Source: Himantopus leucocephalus
Lineage: Eukaryota; Chordata; Aves; Charadriiformes; Recurvirostridae
Reading direction: 5' to 3'
NCBI GenBank assembly: GCA_003993805.1
Contig: RSEF01000002.1
Location: forward strand, 6,136,127 to 6,200,126
Length of the DNA: 64,000 bases
Part shown: positions 53,365-64,000 of the stretch, in pieces
Layout: every line of letters begins with the position of its first letter
Position numbering within the stretch: the stretch's first letter is position 1
Position numbers and translations under genes: made by a program
Notes under the pieces: model-generated
What the model was told of the DNA's origin: nothing
The model's input: only the letters and a program-made list of their open reading frames with translations
Databases searched by the model: none

Positions 53365-53909
53365 TGCGAAGTGGGTGGTTTTAACACCCGGGACTGGAAA
53401 ATGCCACATGGCCGTCACTGGTGGGCACGTAGCCGCGGGGCTTTCCTTGGCCAAAAGGCAGCAGTGGCTGTCGGGGCGGAGGGGAGGGTGGCAGGAGGGA
53501 TGCACGCTCTGCTCCTCCCATCTACCTCCCCAAGTGGTTTGGCGACAGGGACAAAGGCACATCAGGAAGGGGACACCCCATGCGGGGGTACAGCGGTGGG
53601 TACCAGGATATTTGCCCACAGGAGATGTTCCTCGCCCACCCACGGCACCGGCAAACCTTGCCAGGGGCCTGACTCGGTGGGAAAAGGGGTCCAGGTGCTA
53701 AGTGGGTAGCACCACCGTGGGAGTGGGCGCCAGGCTTCGGGCTCCTGGGAGATGCAGGTCTGCGCACCGGGAATGGCCTGTGGCAGGGCATCACCGCTGC
53801 CGGGGGCTCCCCTGACCTCCCCCCACCCCCTCCTCCGTCTTTGCCTCGTGGCATTTTGCTTTTCGTTTCAGTGTCCAGCTGTACTTGAGGTAAAAATTTG
53901 TTGTCTTGG

Positions 53910-53937
53910 GAAAAAAAAAAAAAAAGAAAAAAAAAGT
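53910..53937 (+). repeat. A-rich homopolymer tract
   Basis: A run of A broken by a single G, then a further A run. It lies at the end of a GC-rich stretch and carries no recognisable retrogene. Confidence 0.8.
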
Positions 53938-54310
53938 AATTTACTGTGAAGCACTGGCTGAAAATCATTTTCTGAACCACTGCACAATTTTAATCAGACG
54001 ACCATACTGTATCCAATCAAGGGAGGATTTGCGAGGGGGGTAGGGGGGCGTTCCGCTGTGGCCTTCCCCAGAGGACAGTAAATCCAAGCTCTGCTCAGGA
54101 AGACGAGATGTCTCGGGCTTCGCAGCCTGCCCAAACCTAATTTGCACTAGAATTACATGGCCATTACTAATGTATACAGTGACTCAAATTGATTACTTCG
54201 CTATTAGTAAGAGCAACGCGCTGCCTTTGGTGATGGCAGCTTCCGAGGGAGGAGGAGTACAAAGGGACGAGAACAAAGCGGAGTTGGTGCTTTGAAAGAG
54301 TACGAGGGGA

Positions 54311-54364
54311 TGAGGAGGGCCATGGGGGTGAGGAGGACCATGGGAGTGAGGAAGGTCACGCTCA
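54311..54364 (+). repeat. Minisatellite-like repeat, 18-base unit, about 3 copies
   Basis: tgaggagggccatggggg, tgaggaggaccatgggag and the diverged tgaggaaggtcacgctca follow in tandem in a GC-rich stretch. Confidence 0.75.
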
Positions 54365-56895
54365 GGGGAGAGTTCGGCGTGCAAAAGAGCGTGGGAATGG
54401 CTGGACTCAATATTTAACGTGCTTAGCACATCTTGCATAAAAAAAAAAAAATATTACTTGGCTTCATCTTCAAGTCCCTGAAGTCTTATCACAGGTAATG
54501 GGAGTGTCTCTGGTTTTAATTCAGGACTCCCACGGCCATGGGATATCCCAGACCCTCCCCTGCACCCCTGCAGTCCCGGGGGTGCTGCTCTGTGGGAGCC
54601 CCCAAACACACTCCTGCACAGTCTCACCCACTTCTTCACGGCACTTCGAGCCTCCGCGGGGCAGAGACTCGCACTTCGCACCACCGATAAGCTCTGCCGT
54701 GAGGACTGCGTCCTCCCTCGTTGGCCCAACGACAGCCAAAGATTCTGAGCAATTTAGGGACAGTAGAAATGCTGTAGCAGAAGAGTTCACGACCCATTTC
54801 TTACACCCCCATGGGGAATGTCCCCTGCCGGGAGTGGGAGCCTGGAGCTGAAATCCCCGGTGCCAATGGGCTGCAGCGGTGTTTGCCTATTGCCCTCCGG
54901 TCTCTCCAATACGTGTCTCTGCTTTTTAGACACGTGGCTTTTGCAAGGACGTGGCCCGCCTTGGACACCTAGCTCCTGGCCAAGGGCTCAGGCCAGGCAA
55001 AGCCAGAGATGGCGAGGGTGCTGCTCTGCTACCGATGGGACTTATCCTGATGGCAGGAACATCGATTTCTTTCCTGAAATCTCCTACTCGCTACAGCAGA
55101 AACCTCATGTAACAAAAACATAACCCTGGAGCCAAAACTCCTCTCCCACACAGCCACACGCCGATCCTAACTCCGCGTGAACACGCGTTTTGCATTCCCA
55201 CCCACGGGAATCTCCCCGCACATTAAAACACCTGAAGACTGGAGCTGGGACAAGGGAGGACAGGGAAATTTCACCGCAGCCTTTCGCTGCTCCTGCACAG
55301 CTTCTCCCTGCGCAGCTTTTCCCTGTTACACTTGCTTGACATTACGGGACGCCTATGACAAAGCGGAAAGGAAAGGTTGAGATGTTGTCACCCAGGCTAA
55401 GACTTACTGAGCAATCACTCTCTTTGTGCTTTAACCCTGGCAGGTGTTTGCAGGGTTCCCAATTCCCCCAGGCAGGGGGTGGCAGTGGGGAAAGGAGGGC
55501 GCAACGCCAGCACGTCTCCTGCCTTGAGGTCCTGAGCTCATGAGTATAGCAACAGGAATAGCAACACAGTTGTCTTCAAGATGCAGTTAAATCAAATTAG
55601 GTGAATCTCAGCACCTTTTTGTGGAGCTCCTCGCTTCTGGCAGCAAGCCCTACGTTTCCTGCCCAGCTCCTTTTGGGTTCAGTGTACATCTACACATGCA
55701 CAGGCACAGGGTAATAGCCCTACCTGTCCACCTTGCAGACCAGTGTCACAGGGCTGACGTTCTGCAGAAGGTCCTTCAGCTGCCACTGAAGCAGCTCAGG
55801 TTCAACCCAAGGTCCTGCTGATGGCTGAGGGACACGATTTGGCATCCTCCCCACTGGCAGTGCCATCAGTTAGGAGGTCAGCTTTCTCGCCTTGCTTTTG
55901 CACCCTTTCGTTTTAGCTTGTCTTGCATCTTGCAACGCTCTGGTAATCAAATCCAAGCTCAAGCCTCTAATCCAACTATGGTTTCATTTCACCATACTTG
56001 ATGTCCCCCAGGTGCTCAGGCATGGCCACCCCACTTTTGGCGACACTACAGCACCAAAGACCACCGGCTGGGTCACAAAACAGCCACGGGGGAAGGAACA
56101 CATATTTTTTGTAATGCACGGGAGTAAAAGGAGGCTGGCCGGGAGACGGGGTGGTCTTCCTCCAGATGGACGCAGCCAAAGGTGGGACAGGACTTAAGGC
56201 TGTTGAGCACCAGCAGCTCGGCAGGTGCTCCCATTCCCTCCCTGGCTCCATCCTCCCTCGATGCCGAGCCCTGCCCCATCGGCTGCTGAGAGCTGCTTGG
56301 GAAAGCTTGCACGGGTCTTTATTTGTTGTCTTGGGAAATATTTATTCTTGACACAAACCAAATTTACCTCTGGGATCTGCCAAACACCTCCGCTCTGTTT
56401 CTTAAGAAGAGTTGGAAGCACTTCGTTCCAGAGCTGTTTTCTGCATCTCTCCCCACCCACCAAAAGCGCCGGTGGGGAAGCCGGGCTGCCAGCCATCCTA
56501 CCTCTCAGACCGACATCAAAAGCCTGCCGTTCAGCTCTTGGAAGTGAATATTTTGGGAATATTATGTTGCCACAGCTGTTAATTTTTCACACGACAGGTG
56601 GGAAACCTGCCCTGTTTGAAGGGCACGATGGAAAAGGCCAGTTGTTCTGTAATATTTTATAACAGGGGAAAGTGGGGGTTGTTTGTAGCCAGCGCTGAGT
56701 ATCCGTCCCGGAGCATCCACACAGACACTTCAGATAATTTAAGCAAATACTCAAAGGTCTTGTTCAGTCTTTTCCGCCAAGCTATGGCAAAAGCAGACAA
56801 GCCATTAATTGCACAGGCAGATGGCTATTAGGAAGCGTGTGAGAACTGGCTATATTGCCACTGTGTAGGTGGAGCTGATTAGATGGACCTGAATC

Positions 56896-56916
56896 AAAAA
56901 AAAAAAAAAAAAAAAN
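56896..56916. other. A run and single-n join
   Basis: Twenty A are followed by an n at 56916. The homopolymer is the likely cause of the contig break. Any reading frame crossing it is unreliable. Confidence 0.85.
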
Positions 56917-57967
56917 CATTTCCTACATTGCTGCATGGTGAGAAAAGCTTTTCCTGTGTGACTGCAGAAGACAATTCAAAAATAACAACAAAATTGCTCC
57001 TCACTTCCCCACTGAGCCAGGTTACTAGCAAGAGCACTTTGGGGTTTATATATAATTCCTCCCCAGCTTCACTGCTGGGCAACAAACCCACGGGACCAGG
57101 ATGGCCACAGGAGAGTTTGGGGTTTTCTTCACACAGGTTGGCACTGGTTAAACACGTAAAGAGACCGAGGCGTTACAGTCCCAGAGGTCCCCACTTCTCT
57201 GCAAACTGCCACCAAAAAAATCCCTCCTTGTTCCTCTGCCATCCCATCTTTAAGCAGCTCTGGTTTATCCACCTGACTGGCCCTGACTTGGGACGCATCT
57301 TTGGAGCTCCTTCACCATGGAGACCTCCCACCAAAGACAGCCATAGCAAGGCTGCCCTATTTCAGCAACCCATTCCACCCACCGGCACAGAGGATGCGGG
57401 TGCCTAGCAAGCAGGAGACCTTCTTCAAATCCTCCGGGGCTGACGTGGCTGCTTCTCTGGCAAGCAGCCTGGGGACAGAGTGGACCTAACCGGCCAGTTT
57501 GGTAGGGTTTGTAAAAACTGGAAGTTTCCACTAGCAAGATCAGTGGCTTCAAGTCCATGAACTGAATCAGAGCAGGCTGTGAAAGCATGTCTGCTTGGAC
57601 ATCTCGCTAAACCAGGGAGCGTACTGGCAGAACTGCTATTTAATAGTTTTCCATGACAGAGGCTTAGCTTGTCTATCCAATTCCAAAAAAAGGCTCAGGA
57701 CTGAAAACCCTCTGAGAAACCCAGTGCCCATCTCCTCCAGCAATCACTGCTGGCAGATGAGCCGCCTTCAGCAAGTTCTGGGGTTTGTTATCTACTTGCC
57801 TTCATTTATTTTACAAGACACCTGAGTGTCTCTGTCAGGGAGATGATTCCAGTGATGGAAAGGACACTCAAAATTTGGGTGTTGCAGCATTTCTGAAGCC
57901 CTTTGATGAAAGAAATCCTCAAATTTCTGGATGCGTAGCTTCTCCCCTTCTAGCTGTTGCTTGCCAT

Positions 57968-58066
57968 ATCTAATACCTTTTCAGGACAGGGACTGTTTCG
58001 CCACAGGTTAGTAAAGCACTTAGCACAACCAGCTAATGAGACCCATCTTTACTACTGCAGGACGAA
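57968..58066 (+). mobile_element. Ancient amniote interspersed-repeat 3' fragment
   Basis: The run ttcaggacagggactgtttcgccacaggttagtaaagcacttagcacaaccagctaatgagaccc resembles the amniote repeat pattern 'gggcagggactgtctct ... gtacagcacctagcacaatggggtcc'. The family name is not assigned; the match is by memory of the consensus. Confidence 0.6.
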
Positions 58067-60340
58067 CTGAAAATTGCAAAATGGTGCTCTGAAGTGAACC
58101 GACCACATAAAAATAAAAAGCAGAACTTTAAATCTCCTCCCCTCCCATAAGTTGTGTTTACGGATGCAATGCCATAGCATTGCAAGACATCAGTGCAGGC
58201 TTAAATCCTCACCCAGAATGAGATTCACGAAAAAGCTGGAGTCAAAATTGCCTTCGGAGCAGATACACAACTTGGTTGGTCAATCTAAAGGCACTTTCAA
58301 ACGTTATCGTCAAAAGCCTTATCGAGGGAAAATCATTAGCTTCACACTGTCAATATAACACTCGAAACAACCATTCATTTTAAATGGGTATCTTGGTATC
58401 ACAAGCAGAAAAACAGTTATTACGGGACAGAGACACTTGATTCATATCCCCCATCACTTCTGGCCACCAAGGCTGACACTGCGGAAGGAGTCTGCCCTCA
58501 AAAGGCCAAATGCCAAAAGCGCACCGAGCGGGGTGGGTGGGCTGCAGCCCCAAGCCCTTGAGCCCAGCAGCAGCTCTCCCCTGCCCTCCCTTCCCGTCTG
58601 CCTCCTACTGACCACCAGTGCCACCCCAATTCAAGACTAGCAGTAACAATCGAGAGTAGACAGTCAGGGGAATATCAGAAAATCACTGTATCAGGCTGCG
58701 GACAGCCTAGCCATCACCTTCCCTCGCGATTCGGTTATTTAGCTTTAAAAACAAACGTATTAAAACAGGGGAGGAAAAAAGGACAGACTTCTCCACTTCC
58801 AGGGTTCCTGCTGCTTAGCTGCATCACAGAGGTTCATATTGTCACTACAGATGGACACGGGGAAGTGATTAAGTGTGCAACAGGAATGACAGATGGACAC
58901 GGACATGAGCACAGTTCTCACAGCAGATCTTGAACCAATTACTTACGGAGGTGGCGCAAACAAGTGTGTAAAGCCTCACCCCCTCGCTGTTACTTGTCCT
59001 ATATTTCCTGTTGTAAAGAAATCACATTTTTTGCTGTATGCTAAACTCCACAGTCACTTCAGATGAGGAAACCAGCAGAAGATGAGTAGGTGAACGTACT
59101 CCTTGGCACAGCCCAGCGCTGGAAGTGGTTTCACCGTTCACCAGCTGCTGCTACCCTCCACAGGGAGCCGAGGAACACCAACCACACTCAGAGCTGAAAA
59201 CTATACAGGGAGTCTAGTCTGTGCGGTAAGCCACGAGGGACAAAAATTATGGTGACTGGAATTCAAGGGGCCACCTAAGGCCCAAGGAGGTCCTGAGTTA
59301 GGGAGCAGCTGGTGCCCATCGCAGGCCTCCACAGAAGGGTGACAAGCGGCACTTCTGCTGTGTCGTAATGGCAAGCTGTCAGCAGAAGGGGAAGATACCT
59401 GGAGTTCCTCGCATACGGTCGCTGCTGTCCCCACACAGGGTTTTCGCGACGGATGGACATGTATCTGTAGCCCCGCGATCTGTTTCAGCTGTCCGTAGAA
59501 AGTGTGTGTGAGCACTGCGGGAGAGATCTGTAACCTCTCAGCTGAAAGGATCAAGGGGAAAAGAAAGGCGGAAGGCTGAATTAAAAAACAGAAATAATTC
59601 AAATAATGGGGAAAATAAAAAGACAATGCAAAGAGCAATGACCAGGTACCTTTTCCAAAGGGTGACACTCCAGTGAAGCACACATGAGACCATCAAGAGG
59701 CAGATGAAGTAGACGGCACTTTGTTATTCCAGGCAACACACACAGACATGTCCCATGTTCTGCAAAGGGAGAGGTGGCTTGTTGTTTTGCAGTTTACTGG
59801 TTGTGTTACATTTGATAGGATTAACAACCAAAATTCCGGGCTAAAATTGAAACAGGGAAACGTTTTGTCAGGATTTCCCCCAACTTCTCTCTAATTTATG
59901 GGGGCAGTAAGCTTTTATGATGTCATTAGCTGGTTATATTTCTCTGGTTTTAAATGTCTGGATTTTGTAAATATGTTCTTGGCAACCACAAAGGCGTCAC
60001 GGGAACCATAACTGCTTTATGAAGTGATCTACTTTTGGATACTGCAACTGAACCGAGATGAAGGAAACCGTATAGTTTCTAGAACACCCAGCCGATGATT
60101 CACATCATCCAAATAATGTTCCTGATTCATCCTTTATAAAAAAGCCCAATTCAGCCTGGCACTACGTGACCCTTCTCAGAAACTATTAACTCTCATGTTA
60201 AAACTCCTGAAGGTGTTTTTATGGCACGACTCCAAATTTGTATAAATTCTTACCGTTGACATAAATCTAAGTATTTCCAGTTTTCACTCTTTCTTTCCAG
60301 ATGAAAAATCTCAAGAGGATACAAGTCATACTAATTTCTG

Positions 60341-60400
60341 TCTGAAATTCAAGATGTATCCACAAATATATCTGAAATTCAAGATGCATACACAAATAAA
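60341..60400 (+). repeat. Tandem duplication, 2 x 30 bases
   Basis: Two adjacent 30-base units both begin tctgaaattcaagatg, the first ending cacaaatata and the second cacaaataaa. They differ at three positions. No n lies between them, so unlike the other duplications this one appears genuine. It lies about 0.9 kb beyond the EXOG poly(A) signal. Confidence 0.9.
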
Positions 60401-61289
60401 GTAGAAAACTAATAAAAAAAAAATCATTAAATCTCCCAAGCAGATGCAAATCCAAGCAACTTCAGTTGCTGCTGAAACAGAACTGGAAATGCATTTTTAG
60501 TCAACCTTCTGCTTTCATGTAGCAGTTTTGTTGTGAAGTTTTAGACCAAAGACACTGACACCGGGCAGGAAGCCAGCGAGTGACTGCCACAAACAAAAAG
60601 AAAGCAGTGCTCGCCTCTCAAATCAAACAACGTGCAAGAAAACACATTTATCCAAACTTAGCGGTGAAAGTGAAATATTAAGCATACATAGTTTTATGAA
60701 GACCCAATCTACACTGGTAACAACTTGTGTAAACTCTGCTTCTATTGTTTGGTTTTTTTTTTAAATTGCAGAATTATACATGAATGGAAGAAGCCTGCTG
60801 CAAACGACAACAGCTGACAGCTATCGACATGCTAAAGTATCCGAAGCACACAAGGTCAGGAGAGGTTAGAGACAATTTGGTTTGGTTAACAAGACTAAGT
60901 AAAAACTGTAAGGGATTCAGATTATGTCCTACAGGTCTCTAACGAAGGAGTGTTAAATGAAATATTTCTAAATTAATTTTAAAAAATCCCAGAAAGTACC
61001 ATTGCTTCTACAGCATCATACTGAAAGACATTTGTGAGCGGAATTACATTTAAACATGTTCCAGTTATGCTCCCAAGGTGTCTACTGTCTATTTTTATAA
61101 TATTCCTAGAAGGGATTCCATACAACCCCCAAGTCTGACGTCTTGCTTGGAAAATAGCACAAAGCCTTTTCTGGAGGTCCAGTAATCTATTCATGCCAGA
61201 AAGGGGTCATTTTCATTTCCCACATCTAAGTACCGCAACAAACCATCTGCGTGCATCGTGTTACACAAGAATGAACATTATTCCAAACC

Positions 61290-61421
61290 CATCAGCTTTC
61301 AAATGTTTCTTTATTGTTTTCACAATTCAAAAAAGGATAATTCATAGAGCCCTTGTCTTTGTGTTTGCCTTTAGGTCCCCTTTCAAGGTACAAAACCCCA
61401 AAGGTCTTCCCGAACAAGCAG
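61290..61421 (-). other. EXOG: Probable EXOG 3' untranslated region
   Basis: This is the stretch between the EXOG stop codon and the first strong poly(A) signal on the minus strand. It is about 130 bases long and noncoding. The exact cleavage site is inferred and a longer isoform using a signal further left cannot be excluded. Confidence 0.6.
61310..61315 (-). terminator. EXOG: Canonical poly(A) signal AATAAA for EXOG
   Basis: The plus strand reads TTTATT, giving AATAAA on the minus strand about 107 bases after the EXOG stop. A T/GT-containing stretch (minus-strand TGTTCATTCTTGTG, around 61270-61285) follows at the usual distance for a downstream element. Cleavage would fall near 61285-61297. 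This is the first canonical hexamer I see after the stop. Confidence 0.65.
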
Positions 61422-61883
61422 TCAGCCAGCTTTCCCCTCTCTAGCTGCTACTTGTTTTTCCTGTAGTAGTTCTTCTTCCTTCTTCTTGTGAAGCGTTAGA
61501 AGATACTCATCAGGCTCAATTCCTGCCTCCCTTAACTCTGACATGGCTTTCTCCAACCGGTGCAACGTACGGGCACTCTGCACTTTTCGAGCAGTGATGT
61601 ACAATGTAAACTCCTTGAAGCCTATCAGTTTGCAGGTATCCACCTCGCAGATATTTTTAACATCTTTGGTTTTGTCCACCTGGGGGAAGAAAACTAAACC
61701 TGACTTTTTTTCCAGATCTTCAATATTTACTTGGAACTCAGTCAGCTGGTGACTGAAGCCTATGGGATTGTTTGGCACCACAAAAGCCCCCAGTACCAAG
61801 GGCTCTGTAGATGTTCTGCTCCGTCTGGCAAGGATCACCTTGTACAGGTGGGATGGCACAGCTACATCATCCTTTCCGATCAC
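61422..61883 (-). CDS. EXOG: EXOG terminal coding exon (C-terminal 153 residues plus stop)
   Basis: Terminal exon of EXOG, a mitochondrial inner-membrane 5'-exo/endonuclease of the DNA/RNA non-specific (beta-beta-alpha-metal) nuclease family, known to act in mitochondrial DNA repair and primer removal. The reading frame closely follows vertebrate EXOG from memory: exon residues 7-20 (VAVPSHLYKVILAR), 31-38 (LGAFVVPN), 61-67 (SGLVFFP) and 79-86 (CEVDTCKL). The first ~67 residues finish the nuclease core. The rest is the C-terminal 'wing' region that separates EXOG from its paralogue ENDOG, ending in a Lys/Glu-rich tail (about 129-146). The stop is TGA, 61424-61422. The exon begins at 61883 right after an acceptor AG, so its first codon GTG is an internal valine, not a start. 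The catalytic His and metal ligands lie on upstream exons beyond the right edge. Human EXOG is 368 residues, so about 40% of the protein is present. No frameshift is seen. Confidence 0.95.
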   Translation of the reverse strand: MIGKDDVAVPSHLYKVILARRSRTSTEPLVLGAFVVPNNPIGFSHQLTEFQVNIEDLEKKSGLVFFPQVDKTKDVKNICEVDTCKLIGFKEFTLYITARKVQSARTLHRLEKAMSELREAGIEPDEYLLTLHKKKEEELLQEKQVAAREGKAG

Positions 61884-61923
61884 CTGTCAAAAGGAAAGTT
61901 GTTACAGATACAGATCTTATCAG
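61884..61923 (-). other. EXOG: Splice acceptor and polypyrimidine tract of the EXOG terminal exon
   Basis: Read on the minus strand, the bases leading into the exon end in ctttccttttgacag followed by GTGATC. That is a pyrimidine-rich tract with a canonical AG at 61885-61884. A plausible branch-point-like ctgtaac lies about 20 bases upstream. Homology to EXOG starts exactly at this AG, which fixes the exon edge. It also shows this is the intron-bearing gene and not a retrocopy. Confidence 0.85.
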
Positions 61924-62325
61924 TTGAGAGGGAGAAAAAAAAAGACGGGAGACTAATCCTACTACCTCTAAAAACGAGTCACAGCATGTAACTACACGTC
62001 AAAATCACATGTAATGTTATCAGATTAGACGCTGAGGTAGAAAGCACCATTTCATTGTAGCTCCTTATATATGAGCTAGTTATTTGATGGCTGAATCTCT
62101 CTCTCAAACAGCAAAAGCAGGGCAAAGAACACTTCGCTGCAGGGTTTTTTAGACACTGTTGGTAGGAGACTTTCCCAGAAGGTTCTCTGCCTTTCTCCTC
62201 TAACACCACTGACTTTGTATTATACTGTTAAGAAGAATGATGCAGACAAAAGGTCAAAAGATTAGTCAGGAATTGCTTAATATTTGTAAAGATCTGTGAC
62301 ACGGAGCTCTGATAGAACAATGAAC

Positions 62326-62444
62326 ACACCTTAAATCCCCCAAGACGTAACTTCAGTTACGGCCGAAACTGAACCAAACCTGAAAAACACATTTGGAAAC
62401 GGAGCCAGCCAAGACCCCAGCTCCCTAATCCCGGTGCAGATCTG
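62326..62444 (+). repeat. About 120-base direct repeat, copy 1, inside the EXOG intron
   Basis: Runs from acaccttaaatcccccaag to ggtgcagatctg and ends at the n at 62445. It differs from copy 2 by two substitutions and a 2-base indel. Confidence 0.93.
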
Positions 62445-62445
62445 N

Positions 62446-62566
62446 ACACCTTAAATCCCCCAAGACGTAACTTCAGTTACAGCCGAAACTGAACCAAATC
62501 TGAAAAACACATTTGGAAACAGGGAGCCAGCCAAGACCCCAGCTCCCTAATCCCGGTGCAGATCTG
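62446..62566 (+). repeat. About 120-base direct repeat, copy 2, inside the EXOG intron
   Basis: Starts directly after the n at 62445 and ends with the same ggtgcagatctg word. It carries aaacagggagcc where copy 1 has aaacggagcc. Probably an unmerged contig overlap. Confidence 0.93.
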
Positions 62567-63979
62567 TAAGCGTAGCTGACTTGAAGTCACGGTAGAGCGC
62601 CTTTCTCGTGCTGCATCCCATTGGTAATGCTTGGAATGCTGTTTTCAGAAACAGTGGCTCTATACCAAGTTCCTGACATGACAGTTCCAAATCATGTGGT
62701 TTTTAATATGCATTTCAAATTAACTTAACTTCTGTCAGTTATTTTTTGTATCTCTATTACCCATACACAAGCTGTATTTAAAAGCTATGTTACCTAAGTA
62801 AGCTCTTTTTTTGAGGGGACCTAGATATAAAGAAGTACATTCAGTGACTCAGTATTTTGGAAGAGAAGGAAAATGCACCTATTTCTTCCATAAATTCACT
62901 ATGATTCAACTTAAGAGCTTGTACATGTTGGGTTTCCTGCTATGTCACTCAGAGCAGGATCCAGGAATTTAATTGAAGCACCGGCAGGGGACAATCAGGA
63001 CTCCGAATTCACAGGAAATCTATTAAAAGCTCACACACATACATATACAGGAGACACACCACCCTGTGTCAGGAATAAGTCCAAGGGAATATATCTATTG
63101 ATGATAAATGTAATCTCCCCAGTATTCAAAAAGTGATGCTCGTGCATGCACTATATTAGGCTTTTTTTTTTTTTCAGTGTTGCTGAACTGAATCTGCCAT
63201 GCTAACATAGTATAACAGGCTCACAAATGGAAAATTTGAGTTTTGCACAACCCTTCCATATAACTACCCTTCTAAAATTTGTACTTTTATTCTAATGGCA
63301 ACAGAAGAAAAAGATCCAGACTCCTTACAAGAACTACAAAGACATCTTGTTTTATACATAAAATCCAGTAATTTGGTACTATTTCCAATATTGCAATACC
63401 TGCAAAAGCAAAGACTGCTTGTTTTGATTTTTTGACAGCTTTTGTTAGATACGGTTAAAATAGAGTTTCAGAGAAAGCAGGTATTTATTTCACTGCCACA
63501 ACCGATCACATTAATTGAAAGTATTTTACAAACTAATCCAGTATATTAGTTCAGACATACTTTATGCTTTGTCCATTCATATATTCAGTATAACTCTATC
63601 AGAAAAGAAACACTTCCTCTGTGTGCTTTATTCTGACAGAACTCAGTACTTCTGCAAATGAAAATACATTTTTAAAACTAAACTTTGCCTGTGGCTACTG
63701 AACCAAGGTTCACATCAGTCTATTCCAATAGTTAACTCATTCAGTTATGAATTCTTTCAGTGCTTGAAGTGTGTCTTCTGCCACTGTTGCCAGTTTTCTA
63801 AGTGACCAGTCCTTAAGTCTTACTGGTTAGACCAAAACCAGAGAAGTACCTTTAGGAGAAAGGGAAACCTCTGATGAAGAAAGGTTTTTCATGTTTTGTA
63901 CAATAATGTAGTAGTAACATTACTACTGTCTCTGGCAAACATGCTTGTAGATTTCTTTACTCTGCTACAGAATATTCCT

Positions 63980-63995
63980 CCCCCCCCCCCCCCCC
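63980..63995 (+). repeat. C homopolymer, 16 bases
   Basis: Sixteen C near the right edge, within the EXOG intron (a G run on the transcribed-sense strand). Confidence 0.9.
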
Positions 63996-64000
63996 AAATA

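Larger units (their letters stand above)
53365..61289. other. No gene seen; intergenic DNA downstream of EXOG
   Basis: GC-rich and frame-rich to about 57.5 kb, AT-richer from about 59.5 kb. Frames here (for example 56883-57407 plus and 59201-59683 minus) match no family I know, and the first crosses an n. No sodium-channel exon was found, although SCN5A is the human neighbour on this side. Confidence 0.55.
61924..64000 (-). other. EXOG: Intron upstream of the EXOG terminal exon (partial, runs off the window)
   Basis: No reading frame here resembles the preceding EXOG exon (the conserved nuclease core ending in a GPLTLP-like segment), so the last intron is at least 2.1 kb. It contains a join-associated duplication around the single n at 62445, a T run near 63162-63175 and a C run at 63980-63995. 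No other exon or interspersed repeat was recognised. Confidence 0.7.

Noticed and set aside
54020..54055. G-runs (aggggggtaggggggc) as a G-quadruplex
   Set aside because: Only two G-runs are present; a standard quadruplex needs four separated runs.
56883..57407. 174-codon plus frame
   Set aside because: Starts in an A run and crosses an n at a contig join, so the frame is not reliable. No family recognised.
59201..59683. 160-codon minus frame near EXOG
   Set aside because: Does not resemble EXOG or a known neighbour and lies beyond the EXOG poly(A) signal. No exon-like features.
61543..61991. Plus-strand frames over the EXOG exon
   Set aside because: Antisense shadows of the EXOG coding exon.

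Overview
The window looks like a piece of a bird nuclear scaffold. Coding density is very low. A CR1 LINE 3' end carries the avian ATTCTATG-type tail (about 11913-12107), and a solo LTR resembles common avian endogenous-retrovirus LTRs (12619-13217). The only exon I recognise (61422-61883, minus strand) encodes the C-terminal part of the vertebrate mitochondrial nuclease EXOG. There are four 100-N gaps and at least five single-base 'n' joins, so the sequence is a scaffolded draft and several local 'duplications' sit exactly on joins.

Layout. From 1 to about 61.3 kb I find no convincing exon on either strand; this is intergenic (or very long intronic) DNA lying 3' of EXOG. It holds a decayed older-type CR1 copy (8620-9035), a younger CR1 copy broken by a gap, the solo LTR, a reverse CR1 3'-end remnant (43465-43565), several ancient amniote SINE-like or other interspersed remnants (3930-4055, 7605-7715, 20325-20385, 24296-24366, 57968-58066), simple repeats and A/T runs. 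Candidate regulatory DNA includes a pair of perfect CArG boxes enclosing two GATA-type motifs (16551-16661) and a CpG-rich block just after a gap (34360-34660). From about 61.29 kb to 64.0 kb lies the 3' end of EXOG on the minus strand: poly(A) signal, short 3' UTR, terminal coding exon, splice acceptor, and part of the preceding intron running off the right edge.

How it fits together. In human, EXOG lies tail-to-tail with SCN5A a few kilobases away. Here more than 60 kb downstream of EXOG shows no sodium-channel exon, so the flank is expanded, rearranged or misjoined in this assembly. Most open reading frames in the window are chance frames in noncoding DNA. I found no tRNA, rRNA, CRISPR array, operon or prokaryote-type system, and no clear evidence of a novel biological system. 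The most useful leads are the CArG/GATA cluster, the CpG-rich block, the synteny question at EXOG and the join-associated duplications.
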